A model generated the notes under the pieces. The model did no database searches. It worked only from the letters and a program-made list of their open reading frames with translations, and was not told the DNA's origin. The translations under genes were made by a program, and so were the position numbers. Shown here piece after piece: positions 24,362-30,709 of a stretch of DNA of 38,047 nucleotides. The number at the start of each line of letters is the position of its first letter. Positions within the stretch are counted from its first letter, which is position 1. The DNA is from Candidatus Methanomethylicus mesodigestus (GTDB lineage: Archaea; Thermoproteota; Methanomethylicia; Methanomethylicales; Methanomethylicaceae): contig MAGS01000082.1 of the NCBI GenBank assembly GCA_001717005.1, forward strand, positions 1 through 38,047. The letters are read 5' to 3'.

Positions 24362-24783
24362 CAGCCGGGCGCCTCCCCATCTTGGATCTTCGCCATCACA
24401 GACTTGAGGAGCCCCGAGAATGCCCTGGCCGCCGCCTCCCGCTCGAGCGCCGCGCTCCTGAACTCCATCCCCGAGAGCGACTGCTGGACGGCTGCCGCCG
24501 CCTCGTCTATGGACAGCGCCCCCCTGGTCCACGCGCAGGCCAGGGCCGCCTCGACTATGTTCCCCCTCTCGCCGCACTTCAGCCGCGCCGGGGCCGGGAG
24601 GCCGGACATCCCGAGCGCCTCCGAGAGCACCCTGTCGGGGACCTTCTCCCCCACTGGGGTCCCGAGGTACCTCGTCTTCGCAAGAGAGTATACTAGGTTG
24701 ACAAAAGAATCGCCGAGCTGCGCCAACCCCCTGTCGTCGCAGAAGGCCTGGAGCCTCGCCCTCACGAGGGCCTCAGTAGCCAA
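24361..24783 (-). CDS. Ribonuclease III-like family protein (archaeal, Mini-III type)
   Basis: The 140-residue helical protein has LAQLGDSFVNLVYSLAKTRYLG followed by PVGEKVPDRVLSEALGMSGL and ERGNIVEAALACAWTRGALSI. The GDS, GNIVEA and helical spacing match a small archaeal RNase-III-domain family without a dsRNA-binding domain. The conserved acidic positions (Asp in GDS, Glu in VEA) fit metal binding, but nuclease activity is inferred. It starts at TTG 24783 with GAGGGGC upstream and a TATA element TTGTATAAAGAG (minus strand, 24829-24840). It therefore heads a transcription unit with the orphan gene and tfs. Confidence 0.65.
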   Translation of the reverse strand: MATEALVRARLQAFCDDRGLAQLGDSFVNLVYSLAKTRYLGTPVGEKVPDRVLSEALGMSGLPAPARLKCGERGNIVEAALACAWTRGALSIDEAAAAVQQSLSGMEFRSAALEREAAARAFSGLLKSVMAKIQDGEAPG

Positions 24784-24828
24784 TGCGCGCCCCTCTGCCT
24801 GATACTATGGACCTGCGTCCGGAACCGT

Positions 24829-24840
24829 CTCTTTATACAA
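24829..24840 (-). promoter_or_regulatory. Promoter before the RNase-III-like gene
   Basis: TTGTATAAAGAG on the minus strand is a good archaeal TATA box, located in the 58-bp gap between rpo11 and the TTG start at 24783. Confidence 0.55.
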
Positions 24841-24841
24841 T

Positions 24842-25120
24842 CTAAGCCTTCGCCTTGTTGAACTTGCTCTTGAAATCCTTGGCCTGCGCTTCCATCTTGG
24901 CCAGCGCGCTGTCGATGGCCTTCCTCGGGCTCCCGTTGCCCTCGGTCGCCACCACGACCCTTATGCCGCCGGTAAGCGGGTGGACGATCTGGTACCCTGC
25001 CTGCTTGACCTTCGGCTCGGCGAGCAGCATCGCCCTCAGGTAGTTCCCTAGCGTGTGGTCCTCGTTGGCAATCTCGATCTCGATCATGTTCTTGGTCTCG
25101 GATATTATCTTGACGTTCAT
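24842..25120 (-). CDS. rpo11: DNA-directed RNA polymerase subunit Rpo11 (RpoL)
   Basis: Rpo11 pairs with Rpo3 as the archaeal counterpart of the bacterial alpha dimer that starts polymerase assembly. The 92-residue protein contains the alpha motif EDHTLGNYLRAMLL (residues about 20-33) and AGYQIVHPLTGGIRVVV, followed by a C-terminal helix. GGGAGTGAT precedes the ATG at 25120, four bases after the csl4 stop. Pairing of csl4 with rpo11 is common in archaea. Confidence 0.95.
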   Translation of the reverse strand: MNVKIISETKNMIEIEIANEDHTLGNYLRAMLLAEPKVKQAGYQIVHPLTGGIRVVVATEGNGSPRKAIDSALAKMEAQAKDFKSKFNKAKA

Positions 25121-25124
25121 TCTA

Positions 25125-25685
25125 TCACTCCCTCAACAAATACTCGCTCGACACCTTCCTCCTCTCGTAGACCTTCTCCGTCAAGCATACCAGCTTGTCC
25201 CCCCTGAGCACGAGGTTGTCGCCGCACTTCGTGCATGTCGCGAATATGACGCCCAAGTTGTCGTCGGCGGTCGACAGCTGGTAGGGGGTCCACCCCGTTA
25301 TGACCTTGGCAAGTATCCTGTCGTTCACGTTGGTGACGTCGTGCATGGACTTCGTGTAGCTCTTGGCGGCCTGCGATATGTGCAGCTCGCCCGTGAAGTC
25401 GCCGGAGAGGCCCTTCTTGCCCCTGATGGCGACTATCTTGACCACCGCCTTGTCATCCTTGGTGAGCGTGACTATCGCCTCCACAAGGTCGCCCGCCTCC
25501 GGCACGGCGGCCCTCCGGCTCACCTTGACTCCCACCTTCCTGTTCTTGGCATCAAGGTCAAGCGCGCCTACGCTGTAGGACTTGATCTTGCCGTCGTCCT
25601 CGTAGGTGCCGCTGCCCGGCATGTACTCCTCGATAACGCCCAACTCGTCCCCGGGCATTACAACGCCTCTGCCTGACTTTGCCAT
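25125..25685 (-). CDS. csl4: Exosome RNA-binding subunit Csl4
   Basis: Csl4 caps the archaeal RNA exosome (Rrp41/Rrp42) and recruits RNA and DnaG. The roughly 186-residue protein has an N-terminal domain (VVMPGDELGVIEEYMPGSGT), an S1 domain (GDLVEAIVTLTKDDKAVVKI, GELHISQA) and a C-terminal zinc-ribbon region (FATCTKCGDNLVLRGDKLVC). Only three of the usual four ribbon cysteines are present: the expected last CxxC reads CLTE. The ATG at 25685 is preferred over TTG 25691 because GAGGGAT lies about six bases before it. It overlaps the control region of the methyltransferase stop and is followed by rpo11. Confidence 0.92.
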   Translation of the reverse strand: MAKSGRGVVMPGDELGVIEEYMPGSGTYEDDGKIKSYSVGALDLDAKNRKVGVKVSRRAAVPEAGDLVEAIVTLTKDDKAVVKIVAIRGKKGLSGDFTGELHISQAAKSYTKSMHDVTNVNDRILAKVITGWTPYQLSTADDNLGVIFATCTKCGDNLVLRGDKLVCLTEKVYERRKVSSEYLLRE

Positions 25686-25687
25686 TC

Positions 25688-26308
25688 TCAATCCCTCACA
25701 ATTCTGTAAAGATCAACATCAAACGCATGAAATCTCTTTTTATGGAAGTGATATGTAGGAGGTAGTTTTATCTTTAACGGCAGTATCTCGTCGACCCTCC
25801 CGCCGAGCTCCTTGGTGTACTTGACGATGAACTCCCTCACCTCCTGGCCGCCCTTGTGGAGTGAGTATGCCGTCGGGGCGCACTCCAGCGCTCCCCTCAG
25901 GAACGCCCTGTCCGCCTCCCTGACCCTGACCCCGAAGGGCGGGTTCTGTATCACCACGTCCGCCCTCGCCGGCGGGTGCCCCGCGTCGCCCTCCACGAAG
26001 TCCGTCGCCCTGCCCACCCCGAGCCTGCGGGCGGTCTCCCTCGCCGCCCCGATCGCCTCAAGGTCCAGGTCGACGCCGACGACCACGTCCGCCCCCATGA
26101 GCGCCGCCCCTATCGTGAACATGCCCGTGCCGCATCCGAGGTCGGCGACAGCCCTCCCCTCGATGTCCCTGTGCCTCAGCCCTATGTACCACAGGATCTC
26201 CGCCACCTGGGGCGCCGGGAGCCTGTACTGCTCGAGCATTATCTTCGGGTTGGAGAAGTGCCCGACCCTCTCGAGGGCAATCTCGAGCTCGCTCTTCGAT
26301 GTTATCAT
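25688..26308 (-). CDS. METTL5-like rRNA adenine methyltransferase (COG2263)
   Basis: The 206-residue SAM-dependent methyltransferase has LEQYRLPAPQVAEILWYI, motif I ADLGCGTGMFTIGAAL (56-71), the acidic VGVDLD and the catalytic NPPFG at 122-126. A C-terminal TYHFHKKRFHAF block completes the match. These fit METTL5, which makes m6A in small-subunit rRNA as a complex with Trm112 in eukaryotes; the archaeal role is inferred. It starts at ATG 26308, four bases after dph2, and ends at the csl4 start. It thus lies in an operon of translation-modification and RNA-decay genes. Confidence 0.85.
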   Translation of the reverse strand: MITSKSELEIALERVGHFSNPKIMLEQYRLPAPQVAEILWYIGLRHRDIEGRAVADLGCGTGMFTIGAALMGADVVVGVDLDLEAIGAARETARRLGVGRATDFVEGDAGHPPARADVVIQNPPFGVRVREADRAFLRGALECAPTAYSLHKGGQEVREFIVKYTKELGGRVDEILPLKIKLPPTYHFHKKRFHAFDVDLYRIVRD

Positions 26309-26312
26309 CCGC

Positions 26313-27281
26313 TCACAGCCTCTTCAGGAGCTCCTCGCACTCCTGCATGTTGAGCACCGGTTTGGGGAAGCTCGCCTGGTTGTCCGGCGCGACCCTGGGG
26401 CAGCCGGTCACCACGATCGCGTCTGCGAAGGCGAACCCGGAGAGCCTCTCCCAGCTCGCCTCCCTCGCCGCTATCATGAACACGCGCCTCCCTTTGCCCT
26501 CGAGCCTCGCCTTCAGCGACCTTGCCCCCCCGGCGTCGAGCTGGCCGGACTTTGCCACGACCACCACCCCGAAGGTCTTGGCACGCATCGCCTCCATTAT
26601 CGCCCACCACCTCTTGGCGAGCTCCCTCTTCTTGAGGGGTGCCATGTCCTTGACCTCCCCCCGGTACGGGTCCGCCGCGTAGACCTCCTTCTCGACCGCG
26701 TTCGCGACCCCCAGCGCGTGGAAGTCCCCGCCGCCGATGAAGAGGAGCGCGTCCACCTCCCCCTCTATTGCAGTCGCTGCCGCGGTCCTGCACCCGAGGA
26801 CGAGCCCGCCGGTGCGCCCGTCCACCACCGACCTCACTCCTGCCGCCTCGAGCGCCTTGGCGAACTCGCCTATGTACGGCAGGTGCTGCGTGTTGGCCAC
26901 GAGCCCGACCGCCCTGAACCCCTTCCCAGCCATGATGCCCGCCGCCTTGGCAGCAAGCCCGCGCAGGTCGGCGATGTGCGCAGCAGGGACGTACATGGTA
27001 GGCACGCCCCCCTCCCTCCCCTCCCCCTCCGAGAACCTGTGGTGCCCTATGTGGACGATCATGTCCGCCCCGACGCTCCGCGCCTCGCCCTCCGCGAGGT
27101 CGCAACCCCCGTAGCACGGGTCCGCGGAGATGATGGGTGAGAAGCCCATCGCCTCGAGCCTGCCGTAGAACTCCGCGAGGTGCTGCTTGAGCCCGTCCGG
27201 GGCCTGGATCAGGAGCGCCCTCGCCCCCCTGCCCCTCGCCTCCCTCGCCACCCTCTCAAGCTCGAAGTCATAGTCGCTCAT
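26313..27281 (-). CDS. dph2: Diphthamide synthesis enzyme Dph2 (2-(3-amino-3-carboxypropyl)histidine synthase)
   Basis: Dph2 is a non-canonical radical-SAM enzyme that starts diphthamide synthesis on the target histidine of elongation factor aEF2. The 322-residue protein has the three cluster-binding cysteines at C56 (ADPCYGGCD), C164 (VLGCRTA) and C294 (VTGCPRVAPD), each heading one of three repeated domains, plus LIQAPDGLKQ near the start. The ATG at 27281 is chosen because a TATA box (minus strand CTCTTATATT, 27318-27327) lies about 40 bp upstream. An in-frame start at 27332 would precede that box. It leads the dph2 - METTL5-like - csl4 - rpo11 operon. Confidence 0.94.
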   Translation of the reverse strand: MSDYDFELERVAREARGRGARALLIQAPDGLKQHLAEFYGRLEAMGFSPIISADPCYGGCDLAEGEARSVGADMIVHIGHHRFSEGEGREGGVPTMYVPAAHIADLRGLAAKAAGIMAGKGFRAVGLVANTQHLPYIGEFAKALEAAGVRSVVDGRTGGLVLGCRTAAATAIEGEVDALLFIGGGDFHALGVANAVEKEVYAADPYRGEVKDMAPLKKRELAKRWWAIMEAMRAKTFGVVVVAKSGQLDAGGARSLKARLEGKGRRVFMIAAREASWERLSGFAFADAIVVTGCPRVAPDNQASFPKPVLNMQECEELLKRL

Positions 27282-27317
27282 GGGGACATGCCTGCGATAA
27301 TTGGTTCGCCTTCCCGC

Positions 27318-27327
27318 AATATAAGAG
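27318..27327 (-). promoter_or_regulatory. dph2 operon promoter TATA box
   Basis: CTCTTATATT on the minus strand, 37-46 bp before the dph2 ATG, follows the L10e terminator hairpin. It marks the start of a new transcription unit. Confidence 0.5.
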
Positions 27328-27380
27328 TGCAACCGGCGGCGGACCTGCTGGCGGGGGCGCCGGCTCCCGCTCAGGCTTGA

Positions 27381-27409
27381 AAATGATAAAAACCGCGCCC
27401 GATGGCGCG
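27381..27409 (-). terminator. Intrinsic-type terminator after rpl10e
   Basis: Reading the minus strand, CGCGCC-ATCG-GGCGCG (27409-27394) forms a perfect 6-bp GC stem with a 4-base loop and is immediately followed by GTTTTTATCATTTT. It lies 24 bp past the rpl10e stop. The arrangement is bacterial-like but also found to work in archaea, where the T-run is the key element. Confidence 0.65.
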
Positions 27410-27432
27410 TCGGTGCTGGCCTGCTCAGCCGC

Positions 27433-27933
27433 TCACTCTACGTCGACTACCCTGCATGGCATGGGCATCTTGGCGCAGGCGAGGCTCAGCGCGTCGCGTG
27501 CCTCCTTCCTCTTGCCCGCCGGCACCCTCAGGTCGATGATCGGCTGAAGGAAATCCAGCCTCGCGGCGGTGCCGCACGGCTTGCCGAATGACCTCCTCAT
27601 GCCGTCCTGGAGACGGTCCGCTCCAGCGAATGCCATCATCTTGTTCTCCCTTAGCACCTGGTGCGGGTAGGTCCTGACCTTGAGGTAGTATCCCGTGTCG
27701 CCGAGCGCCACCGACATCGTCTTAGTCACGATGACCCTCGCGGCCTCCAGCGCGTTGTGCCTGATCTGCCCCGCCTCTAGCGGGACCAGCCTCACCAATA
27801 CCGGGAAGTCCCCCTTGGGGTTTCCATAGTCGAACTTTGTGATCTTTGAGCCGGGCACGCCTCTGATGTACTTCCTCCTCGTGTACGCTGGCGTGTCGAA
27901 ATAACGATAGCAGCTTGCCGGTCTGTCTGGCAT
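27433..27933 (-). CDS. rpl10e: 50S ribosomal protein L10e (uL16)
   Basis: L10e (universal L16) lies by the A-site tRNA and the peptidyl transferase region. The roughly 166-residue protein starts PDRPASCYRYFDTPAYTRRKYI. It has VPGSKITKFDYGNPKGDFP, RVRTYPHQVLRENKMMA-type sequence and the loop around GADRLQDGMRRSFGKPCGTAAR. The ATG at 27933 is preferred, with GGAGGA six to seven bases upstream; an in-frame start at 27957 would lie before this site. It ends the L21e-to-L10e region and is followed by a GC hairpin and T-run. Confidence 0.94.
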   Translation of the reverse strand: MPDRPASCYRYFDTPAYTRRKYIRGVPGSKITKFDYGNPKGDFPVLVRLVPLEAGQIRHNALEAARVIVTKTMSVALGDTGYYLKVRTYPHQVLRENKMMAFAGADRLQDGMRRSFGKPCGTAARLDFLQPIIDLRVPAGKRKEARDALSLACAKMPMPCRVVDVE

Positions 27934-27980
27934 GTGTCTTCCTCCGTCTGCTTCCAAATGGAGAATATTGACAGCCTATT

Positions 27981-28574
27981 TTAGTCTTTCTGCGACCCGG
28001 CATGGAACGCCTCGATGACCGCGAGCTCCTCGAACTGGAATCCCCTCCTGATGACGACCCTCCCCTCCAGCCCTGCCCTCGCCAGCCTGCGGGCGGTCTC
28101 GCCCTCGCCGTTGAGCGACGACTGCAGGAAGAACGCCCTCCCGCCCCCCTCCAAGACCCCTCCCATGCCGTCTATGAACCGGTCTATCACCGCCCTCCCC
28201 CTGGGGCCGCCGCTCCATGCCATGTCTGGCGCGTCGCCCTCCCCCTCCGGGAGGTAAGGCGGGTTCATCAAGATCAGGTCGAACCTGCCGCGGACGCAGG
28301 CGAAGAGGTCCCCTACGGCAAAGTCCGCCCTCCCGCCGAGCCCGTTCCTCTCGAAGTTCAGCCTGGCGTTGGCGACCGCACGCGGGTCCGCGTCGATCTC
28401 CAGTATCGACCCGGCGCCCCCGGCGGCGACGAGCCCGACCGCCCCGGTCCCGCAGCAGACCTCCAGCGCCCTGCCCGACCGGACGCCCCTTATGGCGTCT
28501 ATGAGCAGGAATGTGTCCTCGGAGGGCGGGTAGACCCCATCCAGCACAGCCACTTCAACCCCGTCTATCCTCAT
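27981..28574 (-). CDS. HemK2/Mtq2-like protein methyltransferase
   Basis: This 197-residue SAM methyltransferase has the class-defining YPPSEDTFLL (15-24), motif I ALEVCCGTGAVGL (36-48), an acidic LEIDADP and the catalytic NPPY at 104-107. Relatives in eukaryotes and archaea (Mtq2/HemK2 with Trm112) methylate the glutamine of the GGQ loop in release factor 1; some also modify histones or DNA. It begins at ATG 28574, two bases after the ksgA stop, so the two are coupled. Longer in-frame sequence upstream is the ksgA gene read in another frame. Confidence 0.88.
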   Translation of the reverse strand: MRIDGVEVAVLDGVYPPSEDTFLLIDAIRGVRSGRALEVCCGTGAVGLVAAGGAGSILEIDADPRAVANARLNFERNGLGGRADFAVGDLFACVRGRFDLILMNPPYLPEGEGDAPDMAWSGGPRGRAVIDRFIDGMGGVLEGGGRAFFLQSSLNGEGETARRLARAGLEGRVVIRRGFQFEELAVIEAFHAGSQKD

Positions 28575-28576
28575 CC

Positions 28577-29416
28577 TCACACGCCCAGCCTGTTGCCCTC
28601 GATCCTGCTCAGTCCCTCCGCGATTGACATGAAGTCCCGCGGCGAGAGCTCGAAGACCCTCCTGCCCATCAGCTCCTCCCCTATCCCCTGCAGGCGCGGC
28701 ACTCCTATGCGCTTTATCTTGCCGTACGTCCCCAGCGCCTTCCTGAGGGTCCTCTTCCTCTGCGAGAACATCGCCTTGAGCGTGTCCTCCATCCACGCCC
28801 ACTGCCTGCCGTCCATGGCCCCCTGCCTCGGCCTCATCCTGACCACTGCGCTCTCCACCTTTGGGGCCGGGAAGAAGGCGCTCTCCGGGAACGTGCCGGC
28901 GACCTCGACCTCCGCCCTCAGCTGACATGCAACGCTCAGCCTCGAGTACTCGGGCCCGCCGGGGCCGGCGACCATCCTGTCCGCCACCTCCTTCTGGTAG
29001 GTGAGGACCGCGAGCCTGAACCTCCCCTGCGAGAGGAGCCTGAACGTGAGGGGCGTCGAGATCGAGTATGGGAGGTTAGAGACGACCTTGTCCACGGCAG
29101 GCAGCTCCGCCTCGAGCGCGTCGCAGTGGAGCACCTCGACGTTGCCCGGGGCGGCCCTCCCCAGGTACTCCGCGGCAGCCGCATCCTTCTCCATGGCGAT
29201 CACCCTCCCGGCCCTGCCGGCGATCGCCCCGGTGAGCGTCCCGATGCCCGCGCCGATCTCCAGCACGGTGTCCGCCCTGCTCAATTCCGCCGCGTCGAGC
29301 ATGCAGTCTATGAGCGACTGGTCCACGACAAAGTTCTGCCCTAGCCTCCTGCTCGGCTTCAGCCCGGCCTCAACAAGCGCCCGCTTGGTCCGCTCCAAGA
29401 TGCCCGGGCTTATCAA
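28577..29416 (-). CDS. ksgA: 16S rRNA dimethyladenosine transferase KsgA/Dim1
   Basis: KsgA dimethylates two adjacent adenosines in the last helix of 16S rRNA during 30S maturation. The 279-residue protein has RLGQNFVVDQSLI (24-36), SAM motif EIGAGIGTLTG (53-63) and the catalytic NLPYSIS (114-120). PAPKVESAVVRM and QRKRTLRKAL complete the family pattern. It starts at TTG 29416 with GGAGATC six bases upstream, just three bases after DUF655. The DUF655 - ksgA - hemK2 order is common in archaea. Confidence 0.95.
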   Translation of the reverse strand: MISPGILERTKRALVEAGLKPSRRLGQNFVVDQSLIDCMLDAAELSRADTVLEIGAGIGTLTGAIAGRAGRVIAMEKDAAAAEYLGRAAPGNVEVLHCDALEAELPAVDKVVSNLPYSISTPLTFRLLSQGRFRLAVLTYQKEVADRMVAGPGGPEYSRLSVACQLRAEVEVAGTFPESAFFPAPKVESAVVRMRPRQGAMDGRQWAWMEDTLKAMFSQRKRTLRKALGTYGKIKRIGVPRLQGIGEELMGRRVFELSPRDFMSIAEGLSRIEGNRLGV

Positions 29417-29419
29417 CCA

Positions 29420-30016
29420 TCAGATCTCCTTCTTCATGGGGGGCTTGCAGAAGATGTAGTACTTGTCTTCGTTCTGCATCTCCGCGAATATCCTCTTGAT
29501 GACCGTCTTCTTCGGGTCGGCTATATGCGTCCTCTTCTGAATGTCGTTGAAGTCCACAAACGGGCCCTTCTTCCGCTCCTCAAGGATCTGCCACATGGCC
29601 TTCTTTCCTATGCCCGGCAGTAGCTCCAGCGAGTGCATCCGGGTCGTTACCGGGCCCGAGTTGTTGAAGAAGCTGACGAACCTCTTCTCGTTCTTCATGA
29701 CGAGCTCCTCGACTATCCCCTGCAGGACGTCCTTGGCGTTCTGCGTCAGCTCGTCGTACTCTATCCTCCTCTTCACGTGGTCGATCTTGTCCCTGCCCCA
29801 CCTTCCTATGGCTATCTGGTCCCCCTGCTTCAGCTGGGCGCCAGGGATGGGTATCAGCTCAAGCAGAGTGAAGAAGTCCTCGCCAACTGCCTGGACGATG
29901 GGCTCCCTGCGGTAGAGCGGCCTCGTGTCCTTCGGATGCCCATAAGGCAGGTGTTCGAGGATGTAAGCAATCTCCTCGAACTTCCTTGGCTGGTCTCCTC
30001 TGTTTGGCTGCATCAT
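29420..30016 (-). CDS. DUF655 family protein, probable nucleic-acid binder
   Basis: The 198-residue protein matches the archaeal DUF655 family: EIAYILEHLPYGHP near the start, an OB-like stretch ELIPIPGAQLKQGDQIAIG (53-71), then a helix-hairpin-helix motif LPGIGKKAMWQIL at 133-145 and FNDIQKRTHIADPKK. The HhH motif and its constant neighbours (rpo4, rpl21e, ksgA) point to RNA or DNA binding linked to ribosome maturation, but its function is not established. It starts at ATG 30016 (a second ATG follows) with GGTG upstream and a very clear TATA box. Confidence 0.9.
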   Translation of the reverse strand: MMQPNRGDQPRKFEEIAYILEHLPYGHPKDTRPLYRREPIVQAVGEDFFTLLELIPIPGAQLKQGDQIAIGRWGRDKIDHVKRRIEYDELTQNAKDVLQGIVEELVMKNEKRFVSFFNNSGPVTTRMHSLELLPGIGKKAMWQILEERKKGPFVDFNDIQKRTHIADPKKTVIKRIFAEMQNEDKYYIFCKPPMKKEI

Positions 30017-30047
30017 TAAACACCATTCTAATGTAACTGGCTTAAGA

Positions 30048-30059
30048 CTTTATATAATT
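30048..30059 (-). promoter_or_regulatory. Promoter of the DUF655-ksgA-hemK2 operon
   Basis: AATTATATAAAG on the minus strand is one of the best TATA boxes in the window, about 35-40 bp before the DUF655 start. It lies in the 61-bp gap after rpo4. Confidence 0.65.
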
Positions 30060-30077
30060 AGGGATGGAAAAAATAAA

Positions 30078-30410
30078 CTATCCCCTGAACGTGCTGACCA
30101 CGGTCAGGATCTTCTCCAGCTCCGACGGAATCATCGGCTTCGACTCCGCCATGAATATCATCCTCAGCTCGTCGACGCTCTCCGGCATGATGTTCACTAT
30201 CTGCGTCGCTATGAACGGGGATATGCCGTCATCCTTGAGCCTCTTGAGCAGGCCGTCCGCCTTCTCGGCAGAGAGCTTGGAGAACTTCGTCGCATAGTCG
30301 TACGTCCGCTTCTGGAAGTCGCTGAGCTCCCCTTCCTTCATCCTCTGCTCCAGCAGCATCTTGACCTTGGGGAGGGATGCCTCCTCCTCGCGAACGATCT
30401 CCCGTGGCAT
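30078..30410 (-). CDS. rpo4: DNA-directed RNA polymerase subunit Rpo4 (RpoF)
   Basis: Rpo4 forms the polymerase stalk with Rpo7. The 110-residue helical protein shows MLLEQRMKEGELSDFQKRTYDYATKFSK, then ISPFIATQIVNIMPESVDELRMIF and a C-terminal IPSELEKILTVV, all typical of Rpb4-like subunits. Its ATG directly abuts the rpl21e stop (no gap), so the two are co-translated. rpo7 is not in the window. Confidence 0.94.
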   Translation of the reverse strand: MPREIVREEEASLPKVKMLLEQRMKEGELSDFQKRTYDYATKFSKLSAEKADGLLKRLKDDGISPFIATQIVNIMPESVDELRMIFMAESKPMIPSELEKILTVVSTFRG

Positions 30411-30707
30411 TCACTTTGCCTCTAGTGGTTTTATGTGCTCCGGCCTTACTATGATTACCTTCTCGAAGCCGCCCATGTGGGCCTTGACCACGTATGCCCT
30501 GCCCCTCCTCTCTATGACGGTGGCAGTCTTCCCGTGGAACCTCCTGTGGGGCATGCCCTTGAGCGCGGACGGGTCGATCTTAACGACTACCTTCTCCCCC
30601 GCCTCGTAGATCCTGAGGATCCTGTTGATCGGGGAGAGCCCCCTCTCCCTGGGCTTCTTCTTGAGCAGTGTTCTTGTTCTGTTCCTGTATCCTACCGAAT
30701 GCTTCAT
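30411..30707 (-). CDS. rpl21e: 50S ribosomal protein L21e
   Basis: The 98-residue large-subunit protein starts MKHSVGYRNRTRTLLKKKPRERGLSP-like, the L21e hallmark. A beta-barrel follows with YEAGEKVVVKIDPSALKGMPHRRFHGKTA and RRGRAYVVKAHMGG. GGTG lies a few bases before the ATG at 30707, which follows the pus10 stop by two bases. The pus10 - rpl21e - rpo4 order is conserved in many archaea. Confidence 0.95.
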   Translation of the reverse strand: MKHSVGYRNRTRTLLKKKPRERGLSPINRILRIYEAGEKVVVKIDPSALKGMPHRRFHGKTATVIERRGRAYVVKAHMGGFEKVIIVRPEHIKPLEAK

Positions 30708-30709
30708 GC

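Noticed and set aside
24361-24577. Extended start for the orphan gene upstream of ATG 24361
   Set aside because: This sequence is the RNase-III-like gene in another frame; the shared-base junction supports the later start.
25812-27140. Plus-strand 442-residue open frame opposite dph2 and the METTL5-like gene
   Set aside because: It is antisense to two strongly supported genes and contains no domain signature.
28574-28928. N-terminal extension of the HemK2-like protein
   Set aside because: It lies within ksgA in another frame and lacks any methyltransferase similarity.
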